64,000 nt of DNA from Rhynchosporium graminicola. Taxonomy: Eukaryota; Ascomycota; Leotiomycetes; Helotiales; Ploettnerulaceae. The DNA is taken from positions 62,001-126,000 of the forward strand of contig FJUW01000089.1 of the NCBI GenBank assembly GCA_900074885.1, given 5' to 3'. The position numbers and the translations under genes are program-made. The notes under the pieces were generated by a model. That model was not told where the DNA came from. It ran no database searches and saw nothing but the letters and a program-made list of their open reading frames with translations. Of the stretch, positions 24,170-35,774 are shown one piece after another. The stretch's first letter is position 1. Each line of letters starts with the position of its first letter.

Positions 24170-26054
24170 TTATTGAGCTTTTGCCTCGTAAGCTGGCGGG
24201 GGTGAATTCTCCCTCTCAGTCTGAGTCTGACTCTGGGACCAGAAACCTTCACTCGAGGCTTTCGCGTCATGCGCATGTCTTGCCATTTCAGCTGCCATCT
24301 TGAGTACCCAAGCTTGTTCCACGATACCGCCTGCTCCAGAGGGGGGTTCGGACATGAATGGCAGTTGACGGAGAGACACTGGCTGAGGCTGGGGAGCTTT
24401 CTCCACTGGATAAGGCGCGAAGCTCGAGCGGTTCATTGATGGTCTATGTTGACGACTGAATACAGGAGCTGTCGGCTCTGCCATATCTTGCGCTGGTAGA
24501 TCAACAACCACTTGTTCAGGGAATGTTCCAACGAGCGAGGGTCGTGGATGAGACATCCGAGTCTTCCTGGGAGAATCACCAAGATCGATACTGTTGGTAC
24601 GGAAACGCACTGTTCGTGGGGGAGAATGAGGAGGATCGATGATGATATCTTCTGGTTCTTGGGGGACGTCAGTTGGGATTGCGGGTTTTGACTCTGCCAC
24701 GGTTGAAGCTGTTTCGCTAGTGCCACATTCGCTGATATCGTCGGTCGTCTTGGGCTTCCGTAGATTAACAACACGATTCTTCTTCTTTCGGAGATGTGAC
24801 CTTGAGTGTCGGCCGGCACCGAGTGCAAGACCTGTAGTTGCCGATTGCATGCTTACAAGAGATGGCCTAGAAGGCAGGCCACTGCCGTCATCTGAGCCGC
24901 GGTTGTTAAATGAATATGTCGTGCTGGTGTTTCCTAAGTATGAGAGTGATCTCATCAATCCAGGTGTTTGCGGAGTGACAGTTCCAGCAGATTCACTCCG
25001 TTCTGATGGACCAGCCCAAGCTCTAAACACCGCATCTCTGATCGAAGGAGTGAATAGGGAAAGGGTTCGATGAGAATCTGTAAGAGCAGCCAGACGGAGT
25101 AGGTTCTTCTGAGAAAACAACGAATGGATCTCAGAGCCACCATCCAAAGACAACGATGATATCTCACTGGCGTCTAGAACATTTCCTCTCGAATCAACTG
25201 CATCTTGTGGCGGGCTTGCAAATGGATCCACCACTTCTTCCTGGTCGAACTTCTCTGCTTGTGCCAATTCCTCCTCTTCTTTCGCTTTATATTCCGTGCA
25301 CCATAATCTTAGTGAAAGCTTGTGAATGATCGCCGGTAATTCGTCCATCATCAAATTGCGCAATTGCTTCTCAATTTCCTTTTGCAGATAATCCCTAACG
25401 AAAGGAATCGAGTCGAAAGTCGACGAGACTTTAAGCGATTCGAGAGGATCATTTCGGAAGACCAGGGTTAGCCCTTTCTGTCGCGAAAAGACCAGTATGA
25501 TGAACGCCGACAATTTGATCTCGGATAATGTTATCTGTAATGGGATCGTCAAGCCAGAGGAAGCTGCTAGAGGCTGTGGAGACGTGAAAGATGGCTTCGA
25601 GTACAGATAAGTGTTTAGAGGGTTTGCCTGTTGTTGATATATTAGCCCACTGCTATAACCAGACCAGGATCATCGCGATACGGTCATCGCGCGTGTATCC
25701 TTGTGAAAAAAACAATCCCCCACAACTTTTCTGCACAGAAAGGGTTGAATGCAACAGGGAAACATCGCGCTCTTCGGTGCGACGTACTTGGACTCTTGTC
25801 TTGAGGGTCAAGAAGGCATCTCCAGAATAGCACATCTTGAAGATTCCCCTAAACCTATCCTCTGCCAAATCTCCTATCTCCAGTATTTCCAGCTCTGGAG
25901 GAACGCTTCCTAGGTTAAGCTCATTGACCAAGATGTCATCCACGATGATCGGAGGCTTCGGCGACTTATTTAGCGCAGTCGTCAACATCTCCTGTGCCAT
26001 CTTGTAGAAGTTCGCATCTGCCGTCAGAGGCGACCAGTTGAAATTGAAGGCCAT
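24170..26054 (-). CDS. MDM34: Mitochondrial distribution and morphology protein 34 (ERMES subunit)
   Basis: Outer-membrane subunit of the ERMES complex, which joins ER and mitochondria and moves phospholipid between them. Exon 1 is 25788-26054 and exon 2 is 24170-25627 (160-bp intron, GTACGT donor, CAACAG acceptor), giving 574 aa. The N-terminus [10 protein letters not shown] and the following SMP lipid-binding domain (about residues 1-195, including [21 protein letters not shown] and [14 protein letters not shown]) are diagnostic. The middle and C-terminal parts are serine/proline-rich and probably disordered, with a basic patch ([16 protein letters not shown]) as in relatives. It ends with [12 protein letters not shown], a PPPAY motif of the kind bound by Rsp5-type WW domains (inference). 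No defect is seen. Confidence 0.96.
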
Positions 26055-27624
26055 GTTGAGATGGCATTAGGGAATACCGCGGATGCGTCGTGATTTACGA
26101 TGAAGGTGTATGTGATATAGTGGTGTAGTGTTTGTGAATCTTATCCGATCGCGTGAGGAGTTTGTAGGCTTGGCTTGGTGATAAGGACCTCGGAATTAAT
26201 GGAGGGCGATGCTCGATGCATATGCACAATGACCTGAGTCAATTAAGATGTCAGTCGCGGGCGGTCGTCGCTGCCGATGAGATTAGGAAGATGAGGATAT
26301 ATTATTGAAGGTGATTAAGGTACAGAAGGGCGACGGAGTGAGGTTTTGGCGTGGTGTTGTTGTTGTTGTTGTGGGTGAACGGAAGTGATAGGAAGGCTCT
26401 GCTTTGCCCTCATTTGGCTGTGATGCTCTGATTCTCCCCTTGTTCAGTTTAGTTTCTCCGCAGGGGAAGACGTTTTCGCGTGCTACTGCGCAAAAGCGTC
26501 ATCACCTGAATTAAGCAGCTGAGCTTCTTTTGTGCGCATGCATAAACTTATGCTTCCGATTTATTCCCGGCAGTCACGTGGTGGACCCCAAGATCGATGT
26601 CCAGAGGCTTGATCCAGAACATAACCTAATCTAAAAATACTTCCAAGTATGGCCGATTGCTATACCTAGGTACCTATACTCTTCACCGGGTCATAGCCTT
26701 CTATAGTACAGATGTACACGCTGAAGCAATTGAGGCTAGCCTTAATCCATGTCCGGTAGAGCGAAGGACAAGTCTTGTAATCGTCTTGTGACCAGCGCTT
26801 TTGATAAGTAGTTCGGGTCTAATTCTGACTGCTTTCTTGAGCCACCTTTGAAGGTAGGCTGAAACTCAAACTGAATTCACCATTACTTGCATCCTTTTGA
26901 GTGTTTTACTTTCGTTCTCTTTCTTGTTGCCTTTCAGTGTGGTTATCGAAATTAGCGGCATGATGGCGCAAATATTGACTACGTTACATTTAGTCCATGG
27001 TATTTCAACACGGTTAATGGTAAATCAATGAGAGTTTCGCTGTGGACTTCAATTGCGAATTGTTATCCCAAAGTCGAAAGAAGAGTCTGTAATAAGATCA
27101 GCCCTTGCTCAAAGGAAGTTGGTGATATTATTTGAACATTTGGAAACCTAAAACAGCAACTTGCTGATCGGATTGGAATCCGGGCCAGACCAGGAGTATT
27201 GGGTGTGGTAGGGATGTATCCTAGGGCAGTGGCACACTTTGGAAGTCGTAAACGTATCGGTATTCCTTCGCATATTTTCCATCTTGATCTTGAAAGCTCC
27301 TTCTAGCCTGATGTTTATCGCTCAATAGCGACTGATAGCATTTGGCGGCGTGGGAGATAACAACAGCTAAAATCGGGGCTCAACATCAGCCACGGCTTTA
27401 ATACCTCGGGAAGTACAGTGGCATAGATAGATCAGACATCTTGGATCCAACAGAGTTAACAAATTGATTAGTGGCTGTAGCTATCTGATCTATCGCCATT
27501 GAGCAGGATAGATTTTTAATACTTTAGAGGCATCGTGCACATGCTATGTCGATTATTTTCCTCTTGGAAAAAGACTCCATTACACCCTATAATGAAGAAG
27601 GAATTCTTGCTAAGAGTGGCTGCA
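26055..27624. other. intergenic region upstream of MDM34
   Basis: No gene seen. A short GTT microsatellite (about five units) lies at 26356-26371. An 11-bp inverted repeat (GATAGATCAGA at 27426-27436 and its complement at 27484-27494) lies near the right end. Confidence 0.5.
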
Positions 27625-27632
27625 GCTGTCTG

Positions 27633-28326
27633 CAGGGCTGCCCGACGAATACAACGAATACAACCTTTGTATTCGTGATTCATATTCGTAGACTAAACCG
27701 TTTTTGCGAATAAATATTCGTCATTTAGAGTGTTCGTCAGTCATTTGATCACCGTGATATTCATTACTTTAGGCTGCCAAGTGTGGTGGCAAAAAAGCCA
27801 TGGCCGCATTTTGCCCCGGAATTAACTTGAAGGCTTCTCACCAATGACTCACACAATATACAAGAGATTGACACTAATTTAATTTTCCAATTTTTAAGAG
27901 TATTTGCATCTATATAGAAGCTATCCACATAACGAATTCTAAAGTTATTTAAATCTCGACGTCAGTTCAAATTTTTCGTTATTAAAGACACTTAAACCAC
28001 AAGACTGGTACGCCTTCTGAAGATTCGCAATTGGCTCGGGAGCAGTAGGAAAGAGAGTCATGTACATGACGAATAGCCAATCAACTGACCGAGGATTTAT
28101 ATTAGGCACCAGCGAGGGATATATTTATAGAGTCAGCTCGGTAGACATAGTTTAGTTCTGTAGTTATGTCGTAGCCTCCAGAATTACTGTCTAAATTGGG
28201 CCCAGACGCGTTGAATATTCGTGATTCTGAGCCTATAATCGTTATACATTATAGGCTTCTTCATATTATTATTCGTGGCCCAATTGTTCTATTCATATTC
28301 GTCTCCGTATTCGTTAGGCAGCCCGA
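27633..28326. mobile_element. hAT-like non-autonomous DNA transposon (MITE-like), 694 bp
   Basis: The left end reads CAGGGCTGCCCGACGAATAC and the right end, complemented, reads TCGGGCTGCCTAACGAATAC, a terminal inverted repeat matching at 16 of 20 positions. The flanks are GCTGTCTG (27625-27632) and GCTGTCAG (28327-28334), an 8-bp target duplication with one mismatch. Subterminal ATTCGT/ACGAAT words recur near both ends. An 8-bp duplication with a CAGGG-type start is the hallmark of the hAT superfamily. No transposase frame is present, so it would depend on a full-length relative elsewhere. The mismatches and the absence of heavy RIP bias suggest a moderately old copy. Confidence 0.65.
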
Positions 28327-28547
28327 GCTGTCAGTTCTGTCTCCATTGAGCAAGATAAACGTCAAAGATAGTTACAGTGCACCTACTGCTTAGCTTTTTA
28401 TTCTCACCAAAAAGCTACGTTGCATAGTGATGCAGATGAAGTTCTTGCTACTTACGTACATAGTAACTCTGAAAGCCTGTAATGCATACACTCTTATATT
28501 AGTGCTTAGGGTAGGGACGTGCTGACGGACTGCGGGAGGCGTGCGAG

Positions 28548-28574
28548 AGGCTCGGGAGGCTCGGGAGGCTCGGG
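28548..28574. repeat. AGGCTCGGG tandem repeat, three copies
   Basis: Three exact head-to-tail copies of a 9-bp unit. Confidence 0.8.
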
Positions 28575-28990
28575 TAGATCCGATGCCAAGAAAAAGGGTA
28601 CTCCGTAGTGTCGTGGACTCGTTTGTGTATCACGTTATACTTAGTACTACAGATTTTAGTTGAGCCTTATACTTCGTACATGGCCGATTAAATATAGATT
28701 CGGCGTCCGTGGCGCACTTCGTTATTTAAAATGCTACACAATACAACTTGTATGAATTCTTTTTGATACTTTTTAATATCTTTCTTACATAGAGCTATAT
28801 ATATGCTAATTCTCTGCTTTTCAATCGACGCAATCATCATTGCAGGACGCTGTTTCTCTTGCGTGTATGCAGGGATGTCAAATCTACGTTTATTTGGCCA
28901 TGTACGAAGTAAGTTATCACACAGCAAACAAGAGCACCCTGTCTACCCTTCTTGCTAGCGCTATCAAGATTTCTGCGAATGAATCGATAC

Positions 28991-29178
28991 TAAGTTAAGC
29001 TTTCGGGGAGTGAAACGTTTGGAACTAGTTCTGCTCGGCTTCTCCAGAAGTCTGAGCCTGACAGGGTTTGTTTGCAGGGGACTTTTTGTCCGTTTGCTCT
29101 GTAAGCACTGTGGGTGGATAGGCTCAGACTCATGGATCAACCGAGTAAGTTAAGCTTTCGGGCAAGTAAAGCGTTTGG
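28991..29178. repeat. 33-bp direct repeats bracketing an 11-bp inverted repeat
   Basis: Diverged copies of TAAGTTAAGCTTTCGGG plus a following AAACGTTTGG-like tail lie at 28991-29024 and 29146-29178. Between them AGTCTGAGCCT (29049-29059) is mirrored by AGGCTCAGACT (29120-29130). It could be a small mobile-element remnant; no coding frame. Confidence 0.5.
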
Positions 29179-29342
29179 TATGAGTTGTAGAAGGCACGTG
29201 AATAATGATATTGTGTGAGACATACTGGTGGCGATCGATTATTGATCAATACTGCAATGGATGCATATGTCGCGGGTATATTTTCAAAGTGTGAATTGGC
29301 TTCGATCGTATCATTTAACCTTAACCCTTTTTCTGAACACTA

Positions 29343-29408
29343 ATGCGTATATCAAGAACCCTTCATGCGTATATCAAGAACCCTTCATACGTAAATCAAG
29401 AACCCTTA
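29343..29408. repeat. 22-bp tandem repeat, three copies
   Basis: Three adjacent copies of ATGCGTATATCAAGAACCCT plus two bases; the third has three substitutions. Confidence 0.85.
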
Positions 29409-29480
29409 ATATCGCTTAGACTTCTCGAGTGTTCTACCACTGCTATCCGGTGAATGGATTCCCTTGCCCTCCTGTAAAGC

Positions 29481-29645
29481 CTGTAAAAGAGATCAGCACA
29501 GACTCTGACTCCTGTTATCTTTTCTTCTTATTTAGTTGGCTATTTCGCCTCAGCCTTGCCTCCATATAAAAGGCGTAGAAAAGATCAGCGCAGGCACTGA
29601 CTCCTGTCCTCTTTTCTTCTTCTTTGGTTGGCAATTCCACCTCAG
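29481..29645. repeat. two diverged direct copies of a ~75-bp unit
   Basis: The segments 29481-29553 and 29571-29645 share AGATCAGC, the phrase CTGACTCCTGT, the run TCTTTTCTTCTT and a TTGGC...CCTCAG end. They look like an old tandem duplication. Confidence 0.6.
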
Positions 29646-29740
29646 AAAAGCGATACCTTGCATCACCAGCGTATCCATATCGAAATTGGGCTAACCAGCC
29701 AGCAAGCTCCTGTGGTAGCAGTAGTGGCCTCCCACATTGG

Positions 29741-30187
29741 GAGAGAAAGCCACGCGTTATGCAGGGTCCGAGTCAGACCCCCACGACAACTATACTAGCA
29801 CATAGACGAGGCTGTAGAGCCGAGAAAGGAGTTGGGCCTGGTGTCTCGGGACTACTATCCGTTCCGCTGCTGCTAGGTTTACTGTCTTTAGCGTCTAGAC
29901 GAAGCCCCGAAACGAAAAGTTAACTGTAGTAGCAGCATAACGGAGAGTAATCCCGATGCAGCGGAAGTAATCGCTTTCTGAACCCTAAAGCTTTGTTTGT
30001 ATGCTTATAAACAGTTTCTCAAAGTCTAAGGCTATCCACTGTGGGTTTACAGGGCATCAGACTAAAGCTCCCTTCACATCAGGAATCCCCTGTAAACCCA
30101 CAGTGGATACGTTCAGACTTTTGGAGGAATTGAGTATGGTTGTCGTGGGGTCTGACTCGGACTGTGCATAACGCGTGGATTTCTCTC
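29741..30187. repeat. large inverted repeat with coding-like relic arms
   Basis: Arms 29741-29796 and 30133-30187 are inverted copies at about 90% identity over some 55 bp. Both arms, read outward-to-inward on their own strands, give a string like EK(A/S)TRYA(G/Q)SESDP, so they probably came from the same gene fragment, family not recognised. The right arm lies in a minus-strand open frame ending at 30057. Between the arms lies a separate near-perfect hairpin (30033-30109). Confidence 0.5.
30033..30109. repeat. 22-bp perfect hairpin
   Basis: TATCCACTGTGGGTTTACAG plus GG (30033-30054) is exactly complementary to 30088-30109, with a 33-nt loop. It lies inside the larger inverted repeat. Confidence 0.85.
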
Positions 30188-30800
30188 GCAATAATATTGC
30201 GTGCCAAAGCTGATAAGCAACACCTACGATCTTTGTGTTCAGTAACCCTGGATATGCGCTCTTGCTAGTGCTGCCAATGTCTGGGCCGTAAAAGAGATAA
30301 TTGATTGTATAGAGGTGCCCCCGAGGAGATAACATATAAGGTTCATGTATGATGCGGCAGCGCACCGCTTTCAAACAAGGAGTGTCATTCATGTATATAA
30401 ACAGGTAGACTGCAGAACCGGATGGAAAACAAATTAACCTCGACCAGTTCAAAAGTCCATGTTGAATATGGGAAAACGAATTTCCACCAGTTGAGAAGTT
30501 TCTTTTGAATAGTACGTATGTTCCATGTTACCCTCAATTCATTTATCATTCTTCTTTTCTTTCTACCCATGGAACTTGAGATTTCAGGAGTGAAATTCGC
30601 GGCGCAACCTCCCTCAAATGTCCCAGTACCCTATGTTACTTCCGGCTTGTAGGGGACGATGTAGTAACCAAATACTTGAAGCATTTATCGTATCTGTTAG
30701 GGGAAATGAATAAGAAAGATATTTTTGATGCAAGATTGACTGACCTTATGAGGTAGCTCAATATCTTCTTTCTATTTCAGCGTCTAAACATTCAGCCAAC

Positions 30801-32429
30801 ATGCAGACCGCCAGATCTGCATGCGATCGATGTCGGGGACAAAAGCTTCGCTGCGTGCGAGAAGATGGCATTTATCAGCCATGTAAGCGCTGCAGAAGAG
30901 CTGGTGTAGCTTGCGTTGCCAGCCCTTCCGCTCCCATAGGTCGAGCCAACCGCACTTCCAATACATATTCTCTGCGTAACGAAACATCAGATATGCATTG
31001 CCACTCTCCCCTATCGGCTCCACTGCGCGTTAATGATGAAGGACTGTTTCCGATATTAGCTATTGACTCTTTCACTGGAGGAGATGGTCTCCTATCAAGT
31101 AACATGACCGGTAATACTGTTGACCCTACATTGCCTATCAACTCACTAGAATACTGGACCCATTGGAACCCTATTGTTTCTTCGGAATTTGACGGTGTCC
31201 AATCACTCGACTTTCGATCTGAAGACCATGATAGCGGATTGGTGTCGAGCTCCAGTGACGGACAGCGATCTCATCACACATTTCCAGCGTCCTCGCCTGC
31301 GTCCACCTCTGGCCACAGCACAAACTTCGTTCACAAGGTCGCTGGCATGTATGAAGACCAAGAAAACTCTAAGGAATTTGTCGGGCATGAGATCTGGGAA
31401 AAGGGTTTACCACCAGCAGTTACAGAAATTGCTGCTGACCATTACTACGATTCAAAGCATATCACTGCAGATATGAGCAACCATCACCACGGAGATGTAA
31501 ACATTCGCCATTTACTCGACTTAACTCAATCGCTTTATCTTCAACAAACGAATTTCGAGGCTACACCCTGGCACCACTGTCTCTCCTCCCTGACATTTAC
31601 CGCTGGGCCCAAACTTTCACCCTTATCGGCAGAAGAAGCTGCAGCTTCGAAGCCAATAGGCGATATCCTCAGAAACTCGGAAAGGTTCCTCATGATCATG
31701 AAAAGCTTCCTCGCGTCAGCGCAGAACAGCAGTCAGCCGGTTCCCCGCAGGCGAACTTCAGATACCCGCATTTGCTCCAATCTGCCGTTGAACGATGTCA
31801 AAGTCAGAGATTTTAGCGTAGCTTCTGCTGTAAATCCAAGTCAGATTTCTCATCCGCCACAACCACAAATCCATGCTGACGCAGAGTCCACGACACCTCC
31901 AAAGCCAGGAAATATTGACACTGCAACAATTCTCCTGATTTTGACCTGCTATATCCGCATCCTTCGCATTTATACAACGCTATTCACTCGCATCAATGAG
32001 TATCTCAGCTTTTCATCGTCAAGCGCACGACCGGACGGCCATGGAGCGAATAAAGACTTAGAGGCTCTATACATTGATGGATTTTCCTTACGAGGCTACG
32101 GAGAGATACAGCTCAAGATCCTGGTGGAAGTTTGTGTACATTTCATTATGAACATCGAGAAGACTTTAGGCGTGCCGCAGAAATACACGTTGATGAGCGA
32201 TGGCACGGACGATGAGATACTATTTGGGGATATTTCAAGTAGCGGAGGGGGGCTGTTGATGAAGCCGCAAATGAATATACTGATGGATGTAGTTATCAAG
32301 AACGTTGAGTCAGACAATCATGAAGGAGGTAGTATTCGGGAGTGGGGGACCCATGCGCTGAGGAGAGCATTTGAAGGGGCGAAGAAGCATTTTAATCCTG
32401 GCTTTTTACAAAATGACACACCGAGTTAG
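30801..32429 (+). CDS. Zn(II)2Cys6 transcription factor
   Basis: Intronless frame of 542 aa. The N-terminal binuclear zinc cluster is at about residues 8-38: C-x2-C-x6-C (CDRCRGQKLRC), a linker of nine residues, then C-x2-C-x6-C (CKRCRRAGVAC). The middle is serine- and proline-rich and probably disordered. A helical region at residues about 370-450 (TATILLILTCYIRILRIYTTL) resembles the C-terminal region of AflR-like regulators, a tentative link. It should be a DNA-binding regulator in the nucleus. No enzyme genes lie next to it, so it does not sit in a visible metabolite cluster; the nearest genes are 4.7 kb to the left (MDM34) and the transposon block to the right. Confidence 0.9.
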   Translation: MQTARSACDRCRGQKLRCVREDGIYQPCKRCRRAGVACVASPSAPIGRANRTSNTYSLRNETSDMHCHSPLSAPLRVNDEGLFPILAIDSFTGGDGLLSSNMTGNTVDPTLPINSLEYWTHWNPIVSSEFDGVQSLDFRSEDHDSGLVSSSSDGQRSHHTFPASSPASTSGHSTNFVHKVAGMYEDQENSKEFVGHEIWEKGLPPAVTEIAADHYYDSKHITADMSNHHHGDVNIRHLLDLTQSLYLQQTNFEATPWHHCLSSLTFTAGPKLSPLSAEEAAASKPIGDILRNSERFLMIMKSFLASAQNSSQPVPRRRTSDTRICSNLPLNDVKVRDFSVASAVNPSQISHPPQPQIHADAESTTPPKPGNIDTATILLILTCYIRILRIYTTLFTRINEYLSFSSSSARPDGHGANKDLEALYIDGFSLRGYGEIQLKILVEVCVHFIMNIEKTLGVPQKYTLMSDGTDDEILFGDISSSGGGLLMKPQMNILMDVVIKNVESDNHEGGSIREWGTHALRRAFEGAKKHFNPGFLQNDTPS

Positions 32430-34844
32430 CTATATGTTAATGAATCTTTCGCCAAAATTGCTTTATAATCACTTCAGATTAAGAATATCCATAGGAAATG
32501 ATTCTTGTCGCAACAGAGGAAAGCTTCATTCTGTCAACACCATACGAACTTCCTGTGAACGATGATCCTTTGACTGCGTACCTCTTGCACCCACCAAGTG
32601 CTTCTGATTTCCTAGAAATGGTAACCTCCAACTTTCGGTGATGACCGACCAACGTTGCTGTAACATGCCTGAAAGATCTTTGACAGCTTTGATACGTGTC
32701 TATGAAAGTACAAATCTGTAAATAGAACATACGCCTTTGTAATCTTCTCAATATCGTCCTCTTTCGCATGGTCTTTCTCGTCATCAGGATTACTGTCGAT
32801 AGACGTCAAACTTTCGGCCCACTATCACACTGACGATCTGATACTGAATCCGATAACTTGCCTCAACATAGATGCAGATGCTAGGCAAGGAAATAGATTT
32901 TTCTATAGACGATGAAATAGTAGGACGCCATTAGGTTGATAACAATTGAAAGTTCACTGACGTTTATTAGCAGAAGACATCGCTTGTTTGCCAGACATAT
33001 TTCGAAACTCACTGCCATGCTATGTAGCTCCGGGAGCTGCCACATTTCTCTTCAATTACTCAACTGCCAGTGCTATCCCTCGGCAGAGATGGGAATTCTA
33101 CCTAAGAACTTATTTGAATACTCGAAATGGAGCAAGTTGACAACCTCGACCGGGAATGATCACATCATGAAAATCCACCCATTAAATCCCCGAACTCACC
33201 TCATCACAATTGTCGCAAAGAGACATAAAATCCATCACTTTAAATAATGTTGCTATCAAGTAATGACTCCATATACATGCTCCTGTCGGCTAGCTACTAA
33301 CCCCGTTTTTCGTTCGCAGCTCATCATCTTCCTCGGTCAATGCGGTGTTTTTTCTTTCTCCGTAGGGTCATCTCTACGGTAGATTTTAACGTACTATTAA
33401 CCACAGGGCAAGAGCAAGGTATGCACCTGGTTCAACCTGCATTTACAAGCAGCAACCAATAGGGAAAGATCCTGCACCACTCCTGATCCCTCACTTGTAT
33501 ATTCTTCGAGATCTCTTCCTATAACCTTCCATGAGTTGTAATCCGTTCACGTACATTCCCCATCCAAGAAAATCAGAATAGACGCCAGATGACTCTTGCC
33601 GCGAAGACAGAGCACTAAATGTGTCCGCATGTCGGTTGATTGGTATTCTAGCCGCAGACAACGCGCAGTCTGGATAGAACATTTAGAACGACGTGAGAGA
33701 TTAGGAAGCAGTTCCCAGCTAGAAGCTCTTCCCAGGACTTTCGATCGATCAAGTGACTGCCGTTGAAACTGGCCACAGCTAAATCGACATACGTGAATGG
33801 TTAAATCGACATAAGCTACTAAACGAGCCGAAAATGAAGAGCACATTTATCACTACCAGGATTTGTATACATAACTATGTACAGTGTATCATCGGCTCCC
33901 CCCTTTTATGCTAAATCATAAATATCAACTCTGCAACTTGAGTATATATGTCTACCCCTTATCTTGCTTCCATCTTGGGTCGAATATACCTGCGCGGTCG
34001 TAGACAAAATACTAACGCTAATATCGCTGACGTAGGGCATAACCATAGGCTTTTGAGTGTGCTTAGAGAGCGGTAAAAGCAGAAAGAATATCAGTGTAAA
34101 CTGCTTTCGGAGCGGAGGGGCCGTAAGGTCCAACGCTGGAAGCTTTATTGAAGAGTAGTACTAGTAGTAGTATTTCGCCACAAGAGGTGGAATGGCTTCA
34201 ATTTTGATGTTCAGAGGCATACTATTTAATTATGAATAGGTATAGTATGCATTAATCGGCTTGCCTACACAGTACTGATTAGTATAGCAGGGGGCGTTTG
34301 ATAGATGTAATCGACAAGTTGATAGAATTTTAGCGTATGACGATTTAGCTGTGGCCTTGAACTTTACACGCTGTTTTACAGAGGCTTTTTGAAGCACAAG
34401 CTTAGACATGCCCGAAGATCAGGTTGGCGGTTTCATGAATTGCGGACATACTACAATTCCTGTGCTCCTGTTACGGGTATAATGTAGCAAAGATGGGAAG
34501 AGATATGTACGGAGTTACGGAGTAAGGCTCCGAATAAGTCGTGTTCCGCAGCTACTATCATGTAAGTCCCTTGCATCAACTTCGCTACCTTTGTTGTCCC
34601 CATCCTCGTATAGTCATGTGACAGAAGTTTCGGGACAAGCTAGGTACGTTTTATTACGATATCTCAGACGACCTCAATTTTCGCTCCGCCGCTCTTTTAG
34701 TGCACAGTTCAATTCTAGGGGATCTAAGGCCCTATATGGTCATGCAACCTCAGGCGGCGTTGGCAAACTAGAGCGCGTTTGGTGCTCTGTCTGCCTGTAT
34801 GTTGAATACAGAGTACGATACTCATACATTACGCGCGACAGAGA
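32430..34844. other. intergenic region, nothing firmly assigned
   Basis: The minus strand at 32612-32809 has a short acidic, coding-like frame (SIDSNPDDEKDHAKEDDIEK) next to a GTATGT donor-like site, but no ATG or family could be found, so it is not called. The rest has no recognisable genes or repeats. Confidence 0.4.
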
Positions 34845-35774
34845 AAAAATGTCGTAAAATCGATATACTTAATTCTTAGAATCACCCTATTAGATCACTC
34901 CCTATTCTTTAAGAGTATATATATAATTAGTAATATATCTTTTAAAGGTTCATTTCACCTTAAACCGAGTCGATTCGGTTAATCTAGTAACGCGTCGTTA
35001 ATCTAAACAAATTATCACTTCATACTATACGCGTTACGCGGTATAAGAGCTTTGAATAATTTCGTAGAGTATTCGAAGCTCTTATACTACTCGAGCGATA
35101 CTAGCAGGAGACTTTAATAGGTAGGCCGGCAGAGATATTTATAGAAGTATCTTCGCAGATAACTCTAGCTAACCTACTTGAGTAGCCTCTGCTACCTTCA
35201 ATCGAGTAGTATCACGTTTAATAAGGAACCTCGGGGATGCCCGAATTCAATATTTCAGGGTCGCTACCTGTTTGAATATATAGTATCCGAGGCAGAAGAC
35301 TACGAGTAGTAGTAAGTAAGAATTATTATTACACGAGCCTTACCTTATACGATTCGTATACCGCAAAAATCATTCTACCTAGGTAGTTACCCTCGATATA
35401 TACTGTAAGGAAGGGCTAGGAGTTCGAAGGAGAGGGTATTAAACAAATACGAGGATAGGGCAGGGCAGGATAAGGCCGGGGTTCAGACATCGAGTAGGAT
35501 AAGCAGGGTATTCTTCAGCGCTCTTCCTAACCTTAAGAAGTAGGGTACTTAGCTATTTGTCGAAGCCTAGGACTTCTTTATAGGTATCGAGGAACTACTA
35601 TATTGCCTTCGCAGGTGGGACCGGAAGGCGTAGATAGACTACCCGGCATGGGCCTTTCAGGCCTGGAACCGTTGTATGAATAAAATAAACAAAACAAACA
35701 AACATACATTGCGCGCTAGGGTACTTTCAGCGTTTGGTGTCAAACGCGAAAGTACGGCATGTAAGGTATCCTAG
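34845..35774. mobile_element. RIP-mutated repeat relic of unknown class
   Basis: Composition changes sharply at about 34.85 kb to TA-rich sequence with few CA/TG dinucleotides, the mark of RIP. A plus-strand frame near 35608-35690 reads like a basic protein tail (RRWDRKA, then DYPAWAFQAW after a stop) followed by an A-rich run. The altered composition stops near 35.77 kb, right after a strong hairpin (35721-35755). Class not determined. Confidence 0.45.
35721..35755. repeat. strong hairpin at the end of the RIP-mutated relic
   Basis: GTACTTTC-A-GCGTTTG (35721-35736) pairs with CAAACGCGAAAGTAC (35741-35755): 15 base pairs, one bulged A and a 4-nt loop. CTAG followed by T lies 15 nt further on (35771-35775). 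Confidence 0.85.

Noticed and set aside
29624..29923. 99-codon plus-strand frame over the left arm of the inverted repeat
   Set aside because: It is in a different phase from the peptide string shared with the other arm, so it is likely a by-product frame.
32479..32809. Possible minus-strand spliced small gene downstream of the Zn2Cys6 factor
   Set aside because: A GTATGT donor and a TTTCAG acceptor can be joined, but no ATG start, no clear branch site and no family were found.
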